The notes under the pieces were generated by a model that saw nothing but the letters and a program-made list of their open reading frames with translations, did no database searches and was not told the DNA's origin. This document shows, piece by piece, positions 16,154 through 25,743 of a stretch of 64,000 bases of DNA. The translations under genes were made by a program, and so were the position numbers. The stretch's first letter is position 1; every line of letters starts with the position of its first letter. The DNA comes from Flavobacteriales bacterium (GTDB lineage: Bacteria > Bacteroidota > Bacteroidia > Flavobacteriales_F > PHOS-HE28), in contig CP129489.1 in the NCBI GenBank assembly GCA_030584065.1, forward strand, positions 442,797 to 506,796, given 5' to 3'.

Positions 16154-16656
16154 GGTGCAACGGTGAGTTCGAGGGTGAAGGTGCCGATCACGTGCCGATC
16201 AGCATCCTGGTCGGCGTCGAGGTCCAGGTCGGCGACCACGGTGATGGCCTGTGAGCGGAGCAGGTCGTCCAGCTTGCGCTGGCCGGCCGCCACGGTGAGC
16301 TGCACCACGGCGGAGTCGACCGGCAGGGGATTGCGGACGGCCACCTGCTGCATGCCCTGTTCTCCGCCCACCCATTGCACGCTCACGCTGCGGATGCCGC
16401 GGAGGCCGGTGGAGTCGGCGCCTTCGAGGCGGGCGCTCACCAGCCGTGCTTCGCGGAGCTGGCCGGTGCTGTAGCCGCGCTCGGCGAGGAAGGCCTCCAG
16501 GCCGGTGGCCCAGGTGCCCTGGGCGGTGTTGCTCCCTTCGAACAAGGGCCCGGCGGCCACGAGGGAGACGGGGCCACTCTCCATGGTTAGGCGCTCAGGG
16601 GCGCCGCACGATGCGAGCCCGAGCAGCAGGATGGCGGCGGAAGGGAGGAGGCGCAT
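16150..16656 (-). CDS. Putative lipoprotein of unknown function
   Basis: 168 residues from the ATG at 16654-16656. The N-terminus MRLLPSAAILLLGLASCGAP contains a lipobox (LASC), so membrane anchoring is likely. The rest is predicted beta-rich (RLTMESGPVSLVAAGPLFEG, VSVQWVGGEQGMQQVAVRNP) without a recognised domain. It precedes the DUF2147 and DUF6268 genes with a 4-bp overlap, so it may share their envelope role. It could be an immunoglobulin-like secreted domain, but nothing confirms this. Confidence 0.6.
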   Translation of the reverse strand: MRLLPSAAILLLGLASCGAPERLTMESGPVSLVAAGPLFEGSNTAQGTWATGLEAFLAERGYSTGQLREARLVSARLEGADSTGLRGIRSVSVQWVGGEQGMQQVAVRNPLPVDSAVVQLTVAAGQRKLDDLLRSQAITVVADLDLDADQDADRHVIGTFTLELTVAP

Positions 16657-16711
16657 GGGGGAAGCGGGTCTGGTTGAAAGACGCTCCAGAAGGCCGGGAG
16701 GTTCGGTCCGC

Positions 16712-17248
16712 TCAGGCGGCGCCGAGCCGTTCCTCGAGCAGCGCCGCCAGGTCCTTGAGCATGGCGCCCTTGTAAGGGTCGGGCTCGGCGGCAATAGCCT
16801 TGCGCACGCGCGCCAGGCCCAGCCGCGCCGCCTTCTCGGGCCACAGCTCCTGGTTCTCGATCACGGTGAGGCACTCGAAGCACTCCTCGGCGCTGCCCTC
16901 CACGGCGATGGCGATGAAGCGCTCCAAGTGATCGCGAGCATCGAGCCCGGCGCTCCAAAAGGCCGAGAGCACGGTGCGGCGCACCGTACGGAACCGGTCG
17001 TCGTCGAGCGCGGCGATGAGGGTGGGCACCGCATCGGCGGCCTTCACCTGGTGCAGCAGGGCGGTGATGCGCTGCTGCACGGCAGGCGAGGGATGGGCGG
17101 CCAGGGCCCCCAGCAGGTGGGGGATGGCCCGCGCATCGCCCTGCTCCCCGATGCGGGTGAGGGCCGTGAGTGCGGCGGCGTCGTCGTCGCTCAGCAGCGC
17201 CGCGAACGCGAGGTCAAGGCGCTGCTGCTTGGTGGTCCGTTCCGTCAT
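16712..17248 (-). CDS. HEAT-repeat protein
   Basis: 178 residues, alpha-helical throughout, with HEAT-type helical pairs: ALTALTRIGEQGDARAIPHL, ALAAHPSPAVQQRITALLHQ and AVPTLIAALDDDRFRTVRRT. No signal peptide is present, so it is probably cytoplasmic and acts as a protein-binding scaffold. The -7-like box TAGCTTCG (17253-17260) lies 4 nt before the ATG, predicting a leaderless message. It ends 55 bp from the lipoprotein gene on the same strand. Confidence 0.8.
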   Translation of the reverse strand: MTERTTKQQRLDLAFAALLSDDDAAALTALTRIGEQGDARAIPHLLGALAAHPSPAVQQRITALLHQVKAADAVPTLIAALDDDRFRTVRRTVLSAFWSAGLDARDHLERFIAIAVEGSAEECFECLTVIENQELWPEKAARLGLARVRKAIAAEPDPYKGAMLKDLAALLEERLGAA

Positions 17249-17252
17249 GCCG

Positions 17253-17260
17253 CGAAGCTA
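17253..17260 (-). promoter_or_regulatory. -7-type promoter box of the HEAT-repeat gene
   Basis: TAGCTTCG on the minus strand, 4 nt from the ATG. It is one of the closest box-to-start spacings in the window. Confidence 0.4.
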
Positions 17261-17599
17261 CCGGTTGCGCGCTGCCAGCGCCGACCAGGCATAAAGCGCG
17301 GCTACCGCCAGCAGCGGAACGCTCACCACGAGGATCCATTGGACGTGCTCGCGCGCCCACCAGCCGTAGGCCACGCTGAGCGCGAGGAATGCGAGGGCTC
17401 CCCGCCAGGGCCGCCGCCACGCGATGGCCACCACCAGGAGGCAGGCCAATGCGGGCAGCAGGTGCATGAAGAGGTCCAGCGGGCGCGGGCCGGAAGCATC
17501 GGCATCGAAGGCGAAGAGGGCCAGGAAGGCCGCGAAGAGCACGCCTCCCGCGCGTGCGGCCCACCGGGGCCAGGCATTGTCTGCTGCCGAATCGGTCAT
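17258..17599 (-). CDS. Small integral membrane protein
   Basis: 113 residues with about four hydrophobic helices: GGVLFAAFLALFAF, LFMHLLPALACLLVVAIAW, ALAFLALSVAYGWW and WILVVSVPLLAVAALYAW. The first loop carries Arg/Pro and the last residues AARNR are basic. No known family was recognised. The stop codon overlaps the promoter box of the HEAT gene and the coding sequence ends 10 bp before its ATG. Function is unknown. Confidence 0.6.
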   Translation of the reverse strand: MTDSAADNAWPRWAARAGGVLFAAFLALFAFDADASGPRPLDLFMHLLPALACLLVVAIAWRRPWRGALAFLALSVAYGWWAREHVQWILVVSVPLLAVAALYAWSALAARNR

Positions 17600-17608
17600 G
17601 CGCTCGGG

Positions 17609-18655
17609 TCAGCGCTGCGAGGTGGCGCTGCGGTCGCGCTTCATGGAGAGGAAGCTGCGGCGCCCCGGACTGCGCTTGAACTTGTACGACACCTCGAAGT
17701 TGAGGAAGCTGATCGTGTCGAGCAGCCCGGGATTGCCGCGTCGGCTCGTGTAGATGCTCTGCTCCCCATTGGTGCCATAGCCGGTGGGGTCGCTGATGTA
17801 GCGGGCCAAGGCCTGCTTGTTGGGGTCGCCGGCATAGGCCGCGTCGATCTCGGCATAAGTGGCATAGCGGTCGCTCACATCATCGATGTGGTCGTCCATG
17901 AACATGACGTAGCTGAACTCGAGCCCCACGCTCACCTCCTTGGTGACCATGTAGCGCACGCCGGCCCCGATGGGGATGGCCACGTGCCAGGGGGAGAGGC
18001 GGTAGCGGCGGCCGGGCTCGCCGGCACCGATGCCGCCCTCGGTCTGCCAGGCGTACAGGTCGGTCTCGTAGCGGCCGTCGCGTTCCACGGCATTGGCGTT
18101 GGGGTTGTCGGCATAGGCGGCATCCCGCACGGTGCCGTCGTCCCAGAAGTGGTAGCGGTTAAGGGTGTCGGCCTCGCCGCGGAAGAGGTCGGCCTTGGGA
18201 CGTCCGTAATAGACGCCCACCCCGATGTGGAAGTACATGAAGAAGCGTTGCTCGAAGAGCGGCTGGAAGGGCTGGCGGTAGGCATTGAGCACCAGGTGGC
18301 CCGAGGCGCCCACCAGGTCGTTGCGGAAGCCGAGGCCTCGCTTGCGGTTCTTGAGTTCGCTGAAGTCCATGCCGGGGATGGGCGCGCGCTCGTCATAGCC
18401 CACGCGGAACCAGCTGAGCCGGGCCTCGGTGGTGAGCGAGCGGGTGACGTACCGCTTCTTGTTGTTGAGGAAGTCGCGGAAGGTGACCATTACGCCCGGC
18501 CGCGCGCTGTTCCACTGCACCTGGCCGTCATAGTTGCCGAGGTCGCCGTAGTAGTGGGTGACCCCTTGGGCGATGCCCACCTCGAGGTGGCGCTGCGCTG
18601 CGGCGGTGAAGGACAGCCCGCACAGCAGCAATGCGGAGAGGAGCGAACGGTTCAT
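17609..18655 (-). CDS. DUF6089 outer-membrane protein
   Basis: 348 residues with a signal peptide ending TAAAQ. The mature N-terminus HLEVGIAQGVTHYYGDLGNY and following RPGVMVTFRDFLNNKKRYVTR are characteristic of the DUF6089 family, an outer-membrane OmpA-type beta-barrel group restricted to Bacteroidota. Downstream strands IPIGAGVRYMVTKEVSVGLE and FSYVMFMDDHIDDVSDRYAT fit. The C-terminus ends in an Arg/Ser-rich tail (FLSMKRDRSATSQR) beyond the last strand. The family appears linked to envelope maintenance; no substrate is known. Confidence 0.85.
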   Translation of the reverse strand: MNRSLLSALLLCGLSFTAAAQRHLEVGIAQGVTHYYGDLGNYDGQVQWNSARPGVMVTFRDFLNNKKRYVTRSLTTEARLSWFRVGYDERAPIPGMDFSELKNRKRGLGFRNDLVGASGHLVLNAYRQPFQPLFEQRFFMYFHIGVGVYYGRPKADLFRGEADTLNRYHFWDDGTVRDAAYADNPNANAVERDGRYETDLYAWQTEGGIGAGEPGRRYRLSPWHVAIPIGAGVRYMVTKEVSVGLEFSYVMFMDDHIDDVSDRYATYAEIDAAYAGDPNKQALARYISDPTGYGTNGEQSIYTSRRGNPGLLDTISFLNFEVSYKFKRSPGRRSFLSMKRDRSATSQR

Positions 18656-18715
18656 GGGCAGCGGACCGGACCGAAAGGTATACCCGGAAGACGCGATCCC
18701 GACCGGCGGTTGCTT

Positions 18716-19387
18716 TCATCCGCGCTCGCCGAAGATGGCGGTGCCGATGCGCACCAGGCTGCTGCCGGAAGCGATGGCCAGGTCGGCATCGCCGCTCATG
18801 CCCATGCTCAGCACGGTGAAGCCCTCGGCCAGCTCGCCAAGGCCAGCCCGGGCCTCGCCGTGCAGGGCGGCCAGACCCTCGAATTCGCGGCGCACCTGGG
18901 CCCGGTCGTCGGTGTTGGTGGCCATCCCCATCATGCCTCGCGGCCTGACGTTGGGCCAGCGCTGCCGGTCCCACCCGCGGAGCAGCCCGAGCGCCTCGTG
19001 CGGGGCGAGCCCATGCTTGGTCTCCTCCTGCGCGATGTGCACCTGGAGAAGGGCATCCACTGTGCGCCCGGCCGCAGCGGCGCGCTTCTGGACCTCGTCG
19101 AGCAGGGGGGCGCCGTCCACGCCATGGATGAGGTGGACGAAGCCGATGATATGCTTGACATTGCTGCGCTGCAGGTGCCCGATGAAGTGCCAGCGGATGT
19201 CGGCGGGGAGCAGCGGCTGCTTGGCCCTCAGCTCCTGCACGTAGTTCTCGCCGAAGTCACGGTGCCCCAGGTCGTATAGAGCGCGTATCTCCTCTGCCGA
19301 CCGTGTCTTGCTCACGGCCACCAGGGTGACCTGCGGCGGCAGGGAGGCCTTGGCCTTCGCGTACCGTTCCGCCAGGGTGCTGCTCAT
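18716..19387 (-). CDS. YggS-family PLP-binding protein
   Basis: 223 residues from the ATG at 19385-19387. VTLVAVSKTRSAEEIRALYD has the Lys that binds pyridoxal phosphate, followed by FGENYVQELRAKQ, WHFIGHLQRSNVKHI, LSMGMSGDADLAIASGSSLV and RIGTAIFG. This is the conserved PLP homeostasis protein (YggS/PROSC/YBL036C), which carries PLP and influences amino-acid and vitamin B6 balance. It lies 4 bp downstream of the DUF4159 gene on the same strand. Complete and of normal length. Confidence 0.93.
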   Translation of the reverse strand: MSSTLAERYAKAKASLPPQVTLVAVSKTRSAEEIRALYDLGHRDFGENYVQELRAKQPLLPADIRWHFIGHLQRSNVKHIIGFVHLIHGVDGAPLLDEVQKRAAAAGRTVDALLQVHIAQEETKHGLAPHEALGLLRGWDRQRWPNVRPRGMMGMATNTDDRAQVRREFEGLAALHGEARAGLGELAEGFTVLSMGMSGDADLAIASGSSLVRIGTAIFGERG

Positions 19388-19391
19388 GCGG

Positions 19392-20057
19392 TCATTCGCC
19401 TTGGCCGCCGAAGGCATAGCGCACCAGATTGGCGCCCATGCGCAGGGCCTTGGTGCGGGTCTCCTCACTGTCGCCATGCACATCGGCGTCCTCCCACCCA
19501 TCGCCGAGGTCGCATTCGTGGTCGTAGAAGAGCACGAGCCGGCCCTCCCAGAGCAGGCCGTAGCCCCGGGGCGGCTTGCCGTCGTGCTCGTGGACTTTGG
19601 GCAGGCCCTGGGCGAAGTCGAACTTCTGGTGGTAGACCGGATGCGCGAAGGGCAGCTCCATCAGCTCGAGCTCCGGGAAGACGCGCTTGAGCATCGGACG
19701 CAGGTAGGGGTCCATGCCGTAGTTGTCGCTCACGTGCAGGAAGCCGCCGCCGATGAGGTAGTTGCGGAGGTTCTCCGCTTCCTGCGGGCTGAAGGCCACG
19801 TTGCCATGGCCGGTCATGTGCACGAAGGGGAAATTGAAGAGCTCCGGACTGCCCACCTCCACCGTGGGCACATCGGTGCTGATGCCCATGCCGAGCTGGG
19901 CATTGCAGAAGCGCACCAGGTTGGGCACGGCGGAGGGGTTGGCGTACCAGTCGCCGCCGCCGCCGTACTTGAGCACGGCCAGCTGGTAGGTGCCCTGGGC
20001 GGTCGCCGCAGCGGAGGCGAGAAGGCCGAGAAGGAGTCCCGGGAGGAGGCGCGGCAT
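19392..20057 (-). CDS. DUF4159 secreted protein
   Basis: 221 residues from the ATG at 20055-20057, with a signal peptide ending AAATAQ. It contains LAVLKYGGGGDWYANPSAVP, PFVHMTGHGNVAFSPQEAEN, LRNYLIGGGFLHVSDNYGMD and VLFYDHECDLGDGWEDADVH, the DUF4159 arrangement related to glutamine-amidotransferase-like folds. The domain is common in Bacteroidota next to Bat-type envelope genes. TAACTTCG lies 6 nt before the start. Function unknown; export to the periplasm is likely. Confidence 0.85.
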   Translation of the reverse strand: MPRLLPGLLLGLLASAAATAQGTYQLAVLKYGGGGDWYANPSAVPNLVRFCNAQLGMGISTDVPTVEVGSPELFNFPFVHMTGHGNVAFSPQEAENLRNYLIGGGFLHVSDNYGMDPYLRPMLKRVFPELELMELPFAHPVYHQKFDFAQGLPKVHEHDGKPPRGYGLLWEGRLVLFYDHECDLGDGWEDADVHGDSEETRTKALRMGANLVRYAFGGQGE

Positions 20058-20063
20058 GGGAGG

Positions 20064-20071
20064 CGAAGTTA
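20064..20071 (-). promoter_or_regulatory. -7-type promoter box of the DUF4159 gene
   Basis: TAACTTCG on the minus strand, 6 nt before the ATG at 20057. It overlaps the stop region of rsmE, so DUF4159-yggS may have its own internal promoter. Confidence 0.35.
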
Positions 20072-20767
20072 CCGTTGCTGTGAGAGGCTCATCCATGTGC
20101 AGGCGGCGAGCGCGGCGGTCTCCGTGCGGAGCCGGGCGGCGCCCAGCGATACGCCTTCGGCCCCTGCGCGGCGCAGGAGCCCGGCTTCGGCCTCGGTGAA
20201 GTCGCCCTCCGGGCCGACAGCCAGCAGGGCATCGTCAGCGGTGCGGTAGGCGGCCATCAGCGGGCGCAGCCCCGGCTGGCACCAGCCGAAGTAGCGCTGT
20301 GCAGGGGCGTCGGCCAGCAGGGCCTCGAGGTGCATCAACGGGGCGATCTCCGGCAGCCAGGCGCGCTGGCTCTGCTTCATGGCGGCCACGGCCACGCGCA
20401 GGAGCCGGTCGTGCCTCAGGGTGCTGCGCTCGGTGCGCTCCGTGCGGAGGGGGATGATGCGGTCCACACCCACCTCCACGGCCTTCTCCACGAACCATTC
20501 GAAGCGCTCCATCTGCTTGGTGGGCGCCACGGCGAGATGGATGCGGGCCGCGCGCTCGGGGGGGAGCAGCCGGCGCTCCAGCACCCGCACCGTCACGGAG
20601 CGCTTCGCAAGGCCGATGAGCTCGCCCAAGGCCTTGGTGCCGCAGCCGTCGAGCAGGCCCACCTGGTCGCCTGCCCGCAGGCGAAGGACAGCGAGCGCAT
20701 GATGCCCCTCCTCCGGGGGCAGCTCCACCGCATCGGCGGCCAGGTCGGGGCAATGGAAGAGGTGCAT
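20069..20767 (-). CDS. rsmE: 16S rRNA (uracil-1498-N3)-methyltransferase RsmE
   Basis: 232 residues. The N-terminal PUA-like part (EEGHHALAVLRLRAGDQVGL) is followed by the SPOUT domain: LAVAPTKQMERFEWFVEKAV, EVGVDRIIPLRTERTER, and the knot motif LLAVGPEGDFTEAEAGLL plus SLGAARLRTETAALAAC. RsmE methylates U1498 of 16S rRNA using SAM. The start codon shares a base with the stop of the upstream membrane protein gene (TGATG), so translation is coupled. Confidence 0.94.
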   Translation of the reverse strand: MHLFHCPDLAADAVELPPEEGHHALAVLRLRAGDQVGLLDGCGTKALGELIGLAKRSVTVRVLERRLLPPERAARIHLAVAPTKQMERFEWFVEKAVEVGVDRIIPLRTERTERSTLRHDRLLRVAVAAMKQSQRAWLPEIAPLMHLEALLADAPAQRYFGWCQPGLRPLMAAYRTADDALLAVGPEGDFTEAEAGLLRRAGAEGVSLGAARLRTETAALAACTWMSLSQQR

Positions 20768-22086
20768 CAGGCGGGGGATAGCCGTTGCATGCCGCGCAGT
20801 GCGGCGGCCAGCGTGAGCGCGTACAGGAAGGCGCCCATCACGGGGGAGAAACCAGCTGCTGCGGGCCATCCGGCAGGCGCAAAGGTGCGGCTGAGCACCA
20901 GCGGCAGGATGGACTCGACCAAGGGATCCGCCACCGTGGTGGGGAGCGCGTAGCCGGTGGTGAGCCGCGCCGCCGCCGCGCAGGCCAGGCCTGCCAGGGA
21001 AAGCGCGATGGCGATGCGGGCCATGCGCTGGTCCGCTGCGATGCCGGGCAGCCCGCGGTAGAGGAGCAGCGCCGGCACGGCGGTGAGGTAGCGCGGCCCG
21101 TAGGTCCAGCCGCCCCACCAGGTGCCGTGGGTGAAGAAGGCCAGCATCAGCACCGCCGCGGGCAGGAGGAAGGGGTCGGCGAGCAGCCCGCCCGACCGGA
21201 TGCGGGCGCGCCGGCCCCAGGCCCATAGCAGCACCGCCACCATGGCCGGGGCGTACACGAGCAGGCCGCGGTACGGGCTGATGGTGAGGCCGAGGAAGGC
21301 GCGCGGCTGCCACGTGCCGAAACCGTAGGCCTCGCGCATGATGCCATAGTTGACCGCATGCGCACTGGGGAAGGTGAGGGGCGATCCGGTGACGGCGAGG
21401 TTGTGCCCGGCGGTGATGAGCGCTCCCGGCAGCAGCCCCAGGGCGAAGCCCACAAGGCCCTTGCGCCCCAGGGCGACCTGGGCGATCCACACCGCGAGCG
21501 GGAAGAGCATGGAGGCGTCGCAGGCCACGGCGAGGCCGGCCCAGAGCCCGGCACGCGTCCGGCGGGCCTCAGTGAGGTCGATGGCGGCGAGCAGGGCGAA
21601 GAGGGCTGCGGGCAGGTGGTTGTAGAAGGTGCCGCTGTACACGAAGAGGAAGGAGCCGAGGAAGGGCAGCGCGGCGAGGAGCGCCGGGTGCGGCACCCGG
21701 CAGCGCAGCAGCCGTCGGTGCACGAGCAGCACGAGCAGGGCGAAGGGCACGCTGCCGAACAGCAGCCCCCCGAGCACGAGCACGCGGTCATCGACGGGGT
21801 CGGCGCAGGGCTCAACCAGGCCCGTCGCGCGGAGCGCCTTCCAGATCAGCGCCACGGCCAGGGTCGGCAACGGCGCCTTGTCGCTGTAGTACCGGCCATC
21901 GGTGACGGCCTTGTCGCCGGTGAGGGCGTGGTGCTCGGTGATCTCCAGTGCGCCGGTCTCCACCAGCGCGCGCACGGCAAGGGCGCGGCTCACGGTATTG
22001 TCGTTGCGCCCGGTATCGAGCTGCCAGGCCCCGAGGCCGAGCACCAGCAGGAACAGGAGTGCTTGGGCGCGTGCAGCGGATGGCAT
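20767..22086 (-). CDS. Multi-pass membrane protein, GT-C glycosyltransferase-like
   Basis: 439 residues from the ATG at 22084-22086; a GTG at 22122 that overlaps the preceding stop would add 12 residues. About ten hydrophobic helices are visible. The first exposed loop has ALEITEHHALTGDKAVTDGR followed by YYSDKAPLPTLAVALIW, where acidic residues after helix 1 resemble the catalytic loop of GT-C sugar transferases. WWGGWTYGPRYLTAVPALLL is a further conserved-looking loop. It may glycosylate lipid or protein at the inner membrane. The assignment is from topology, not from a full family match. Confidence 0.55.
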   Translation of the reverse strand: MPSAARAQALLFLLVLGLGAWQLDTGRNDNTVSRALAVRALVETGALEITEHHALTGDKAVTDGRYYSDKAPLPTLAVALIWKALRATGLVEPCADPVDDRVLVLGGLLFGSVPFALLVLLVHRRLLRCRVPHPALLAALPFLGSFLFVYSGTFYNHLPAALFALLAAIDLTEARRTRAGLWAGLAVACDASMLFPLAVWIAQVALGRKGLVGFALGLLPGALITAGHNLAVTGSPLTFPSAHAVNYGIMREAYGFGTWQPRAFLGLTISPYRGLLVYAPAMVAVLLWAWGRRARIRSGGLLADPFLLPAAVLMLAFFTHGTWWGGWTYGPRYLTAVPALLLYRGLPGIAADQRMARIAIALSLAGLACAAAARLTTGYALPTTVADPLVESILPLVLSRTFAPAGWPAAAGFSPVMGAFLYALTLAAALRGMQRLSPA

Positions 22087-22118
22087 GGTGGGGGCTGTGC
22101 GGTGGTCGCGCGGCCGCG

Positions 22119-23624
22119 TCACTCCTTGCGCTTGAAGTCGAGCTTGTAGAAGTGGAAGTCGGGGCTGTGCAGGTCCACCTTGAAGCCGGTCACCTTGTGG
22201 TCCGCGTCAAAGTTGAAGGTGATGTAGCCGGGTTCCAGGAAGGGGTCGGCATGCTCCCACCTCCAGGTATCATGGTGCCAGTGAACGAGCTTGCCAGCGA
22301 GAAGCTCCTTGGCGGGCCGGAAGGATAGCAGGGGACTGCCCAGGTCGTCGACGATGGTGGCCTCGCCGTAGATCTTGTCCGAGTAGGTGCCGGCGATGCT
22401 GGCCAGCGGTGCCGTAGGCTTGGTCTTCGGGATGCGGGCGGCCAGGCGATCGGCGCGGCGCTTGGCCTCCTCCTCCTGGTTGGCCTTCACGCGCGGCAGC
22501 ATCTGCGCTACGGGGTCGGCCTTGCCATCGCCGAGGTAGAGGTCGAGCACCTTGCTGGTGATGGCGAACACGCTGTAGGTCTCGCCGTTGCCAAGGCAGA
22601 TCACGGCCAGGTCCTTCTCGGGCACCACGGCGTGGTTGAGGATGAAGCCCGGCATGCCGCCGCTGTGCGTGATCACCTTGCTGCCCTTGTTGTACTCCAC
22701 GAACCAGCCGAGAGCGGCCCCGTCGCGCCGCCCGCCCATGGTCAGGTGCGTGCCGGTGAGGGTGCGGAAGGTGGCGGGCGTGATGAAGGCCTTGTCGCCC
22801 ACCTTGCCCTCGTCGGCCCACATGGCGTCCCACTTGGCGAGATCGCTCACGGTGCTCAGCACGCCGCAGGCGCCATCGGCCCCCTGCAGGGCCTGGTAGG
22901 GCATGCTCCGCTGGGGCTGCTTGGGGTCCTGCCCCTTGCGCACATGGGGCATGGCCACATCCGTCATGGCGGCCAGGTCGGCGGTCTCCACGCGACTGCG
23001 CTCCATGCCCAACGGGATGAGGATGCGCTCGGTGATGAAGCGGTCCCAGCTCATGCCGCTCACGCGCTCGATCACGCGCGCGGCGGCGATGTACATGAGA
23101 TTGCTGTAGCCGAACTCGGTGCGGAAGCCATGGGTGAAGGGCTCGGCGCTGTGGCGGGCGAGGATCTCGTCCTGGGTGTAGCGGGTGCCGTACCAGAGCA
23201 GGTCGCCATCGAAGGTGCTCCATCCGGCGCGGTGGCACAGCAGGTCGGCCACGGTCATGTGCTCGGTCACGTAGGCATCGGGCGTGCTGAACTCGGGCAG
23301 GTGCTTGCGCACGGGATCGTCGAAGGCGAGCCTGCCCTCGTCCGCCAGCAGGCCGATGGCGCAGGCGGTGAAGGCCTTGCTGATGCTGGCGCAGTAGAAC
23401 ACGCTGTTGGCCGTCACGGGCTCGGGCTTGGCGAGGTCGAGCTTGCCGTAGCCCTTGGCGAACACCAGCTGGCCGTCCTTCACGATGCCCACGGCCAGCC
23501 CGGGCTGCTCGAACCGGGCGACGGCATCGGCGATGTAGGCGTCGAGGCCGGCAAGGTCGGGCTGCTGGGCGTGCGCCGTGGCGGCCGCCAGCAGGGCCGC
23601 CGAGAACAGGAGCTTCTTCATCAT
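22119..23624 (-). CDS. Secreted serine hydrolase (class C beta-lactamase fold)
   Basis: 501 residues with a signal peptide ending AHAQ. The three catalytic blocks are present: SISK (Ser80 and Lys83), FGYSNLMY (YxN) and ITHSGGMPGF (in place of KTG). A C-terminal beta domain of about 100 residues (IAGTYSDKIYGEATIVDDLG, LLAGKLVHWHHDTWRWEH) matches the DUF3471 accessory domain. Such proteins are peptidases or esterases acting on D-amino-acid peptides or esters; resistance to antibiotics is not implied. The two ATG codons at the start are adjacent. Confidence 0.85.
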   Translation of the reverse strand: MMKKLLFSAALLAAATAHAQQPDLAGLDAYIADAVARFEQPGLAVGIVKDGQLVFAKGYGKLDLAKPEPVTANSVFYCASISKAFTACAIGLLADEGRLAFDDPVRKHLPEFSTPDAYVTEHMTVADLLCHRAGWSTFDGDLLWYGTRYTQDEILARHSAEPFTHGFRTEFGYSNLMYIAAARVIERVSGMSWDRFITERILIPLGMERSRVETADLAAMTDVAMPHVRKGQDPKQPQRSMPYQALQGADGACGVLSTVSDLAKWDAMWADEGKVGDKAFITPATFRTLTGTHLTMGGRRDGAALGWFVEYNKGSKVITHSGGMPGFILNHAVVPEKDLAVICLGNGETYSVFAITSKVLDLYLGDGKADPVAQMLPRVKANQEEEAKRRADRLAARIPKTKPTAPLASIAGTYSDKIYGEATIVDDLGSPLLSFRPAKELLAGKLVHWHHDTWRWEHADPFLEPGYITFNFDADHKVTGFKVDLHSPDFHFYKLDFKRKE

Positions 23625-23730
23625 CCGGCAAGTCTAACCATCGCCCGGCGAAGCGGCCCTGCGGGCGCCGCCGCTCCTCCGGGGGCTGCGCCGTTCGTGT
23701 AAGCATGCCGGGATGACCGGTTGGCTCCGG

Positions 23731-23738
23731 TACTTTCG
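23731..23738 (+). promoter_or_regulatory. -7-type promoter box of the ABC efflux operon
   Basis: TACTTTCG lies 24 nt before the ATG of the ATPase gene. The 138-bp gap from the divergent serine hydrolase contains no other conspicuous element. Confidence 0.4.
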
Positions 23739-23762
23739 GGCCCTGCGCGCATTGCATCGCTG

Positions 23763-24495
<733 letters not shown>

Positions 24496-24506
<11 letters not shown>

Positions 24507-25740
24507 GGAGCGCTGGTCGGAGGTGCTGGAGAGCATCGGCAAGAACAAGCTGAGGGCGCTGCTCACGGGCTTCGCGGTGTTCTGGGGCATCTTCATGCTC
24601 ATCATCCTGCTGGGCGCCGGCGCCGGGTTGCGCAACGGATTCAGCTACAACTTCCGCAACACGGCCACCAACAGCATCCGCATCATGGGCAACGAGACCA
24701 GCAAGCCCTGGCAGGGCCTGCCGCCCAATCGCCGGATCGACCTGGAGGAGGCCGACATCGATGCCCTGCGGCATGCCATCCCCGGCATCCAGCACATCAG
24801 CGGCCAGTACCGGGTATGGCGCGGCAACAGCACGCTGCGCTACGGCATGAACACCGGCAGCTACGGCATCCGCGGCATCCAGCCCGAGCACCGGCATCTG
24901 CAGCACCAGACCATCCTGAGGGGCCGGTTCATCAACGAGGTGGACGAGGCGCAGGACCGCAAGGTCATCGTGATCGCCGAGGATTGCCGGCAGGAGCTGT
25001 TCAAGGGCGAGGACCCGCTGCACCAATGGGTCAGCGTCAACGGCATCCCCTTCGAGGTGGTGGGCCTCTATGCCTTCGAGGCCGGCGGCATGGAGCGGGG
25101 CCAGCGCAGCCCCGTGTTCATACCGCTCGGCGCCGCGCAGAAGGTCTTCAACGCGAAAGGGCTGGTGGACGACATCACCTTCAGCTTCGCCGATGCCAGC
25201 ATCGCGGGGGCCAGGCAGGCGGAGCAACGCGCCGTGCACACCCTGGCCCGCCGGCACAGCTTCGACCCCACCGACGAGCGCGCGCTCTGGGTGAACAACA
25301 ACGTGGAGAACGTCGGCACCATCGGGCGCATCTTCGATGGCATCACCGCATTCCTCTGGTTCGTGGGCATCGGCTCGCTCATCGCCGGCATCGTGGGCGT
25401 GAGCAACATCATGCTCATCATCGTGAAGGAGCGCACCCGCGAGATCGGCATCCGCAAGGCGCTGGGCGCCACGCCGGCGAACGTGGTGGGACAGGTGCTG
25501 ATGGAGGCCCTGGTCATCACCGGGCTGGCCGGCTGGCTGGGGCTGGTGCTCGGGGTCTTCCTCATGGAGGGCGTGGCCTCCGTGGTGCCGGGCAGCGAGT
25601 TCTTCCGCGACCCCACCATCCGCATCAATGTGGCGCTCTGGGCGCTCTTCGCGCTCATGGTGGCCGGCGCCCTGGCAGGTTTCATCCCGGCGCGCCGCGC
25701 CGCCGCCATCCGTCCCATCGAAGCCCTTCGCCACGAATAG
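24496..25740 (+). CDS. MacB-like FtsX permease 1
   Basis: 414 residues. The N-terminal helix (NKLRALLTGFAVFWGIFMLI) is followed by a periplasmic MacB_PCD domain (about 45-260). Three C-terminal helices belong to the FtsX domain, with LIAGIVGVSNIMLIIVKERT, EIGIRKALGATPANVVGQVL and the final GFIPARRAAAIRPIEALRHE. Family hallmarks are intact. The protein dimerises in the inner membrane with the ATPase upstream. It overlaps that gene by 11 bp and lies 3 bp from the second permease, so all are one transcript. Confidence 0.9.
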
Positions 25741-25743
25741 GCC

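Noticed and set aside
16505-19279. A 924-codon plus-strand frame
   Set aside because: It is antisense to five minus-strand genes including HEAT and DUF6089, with no domain support.
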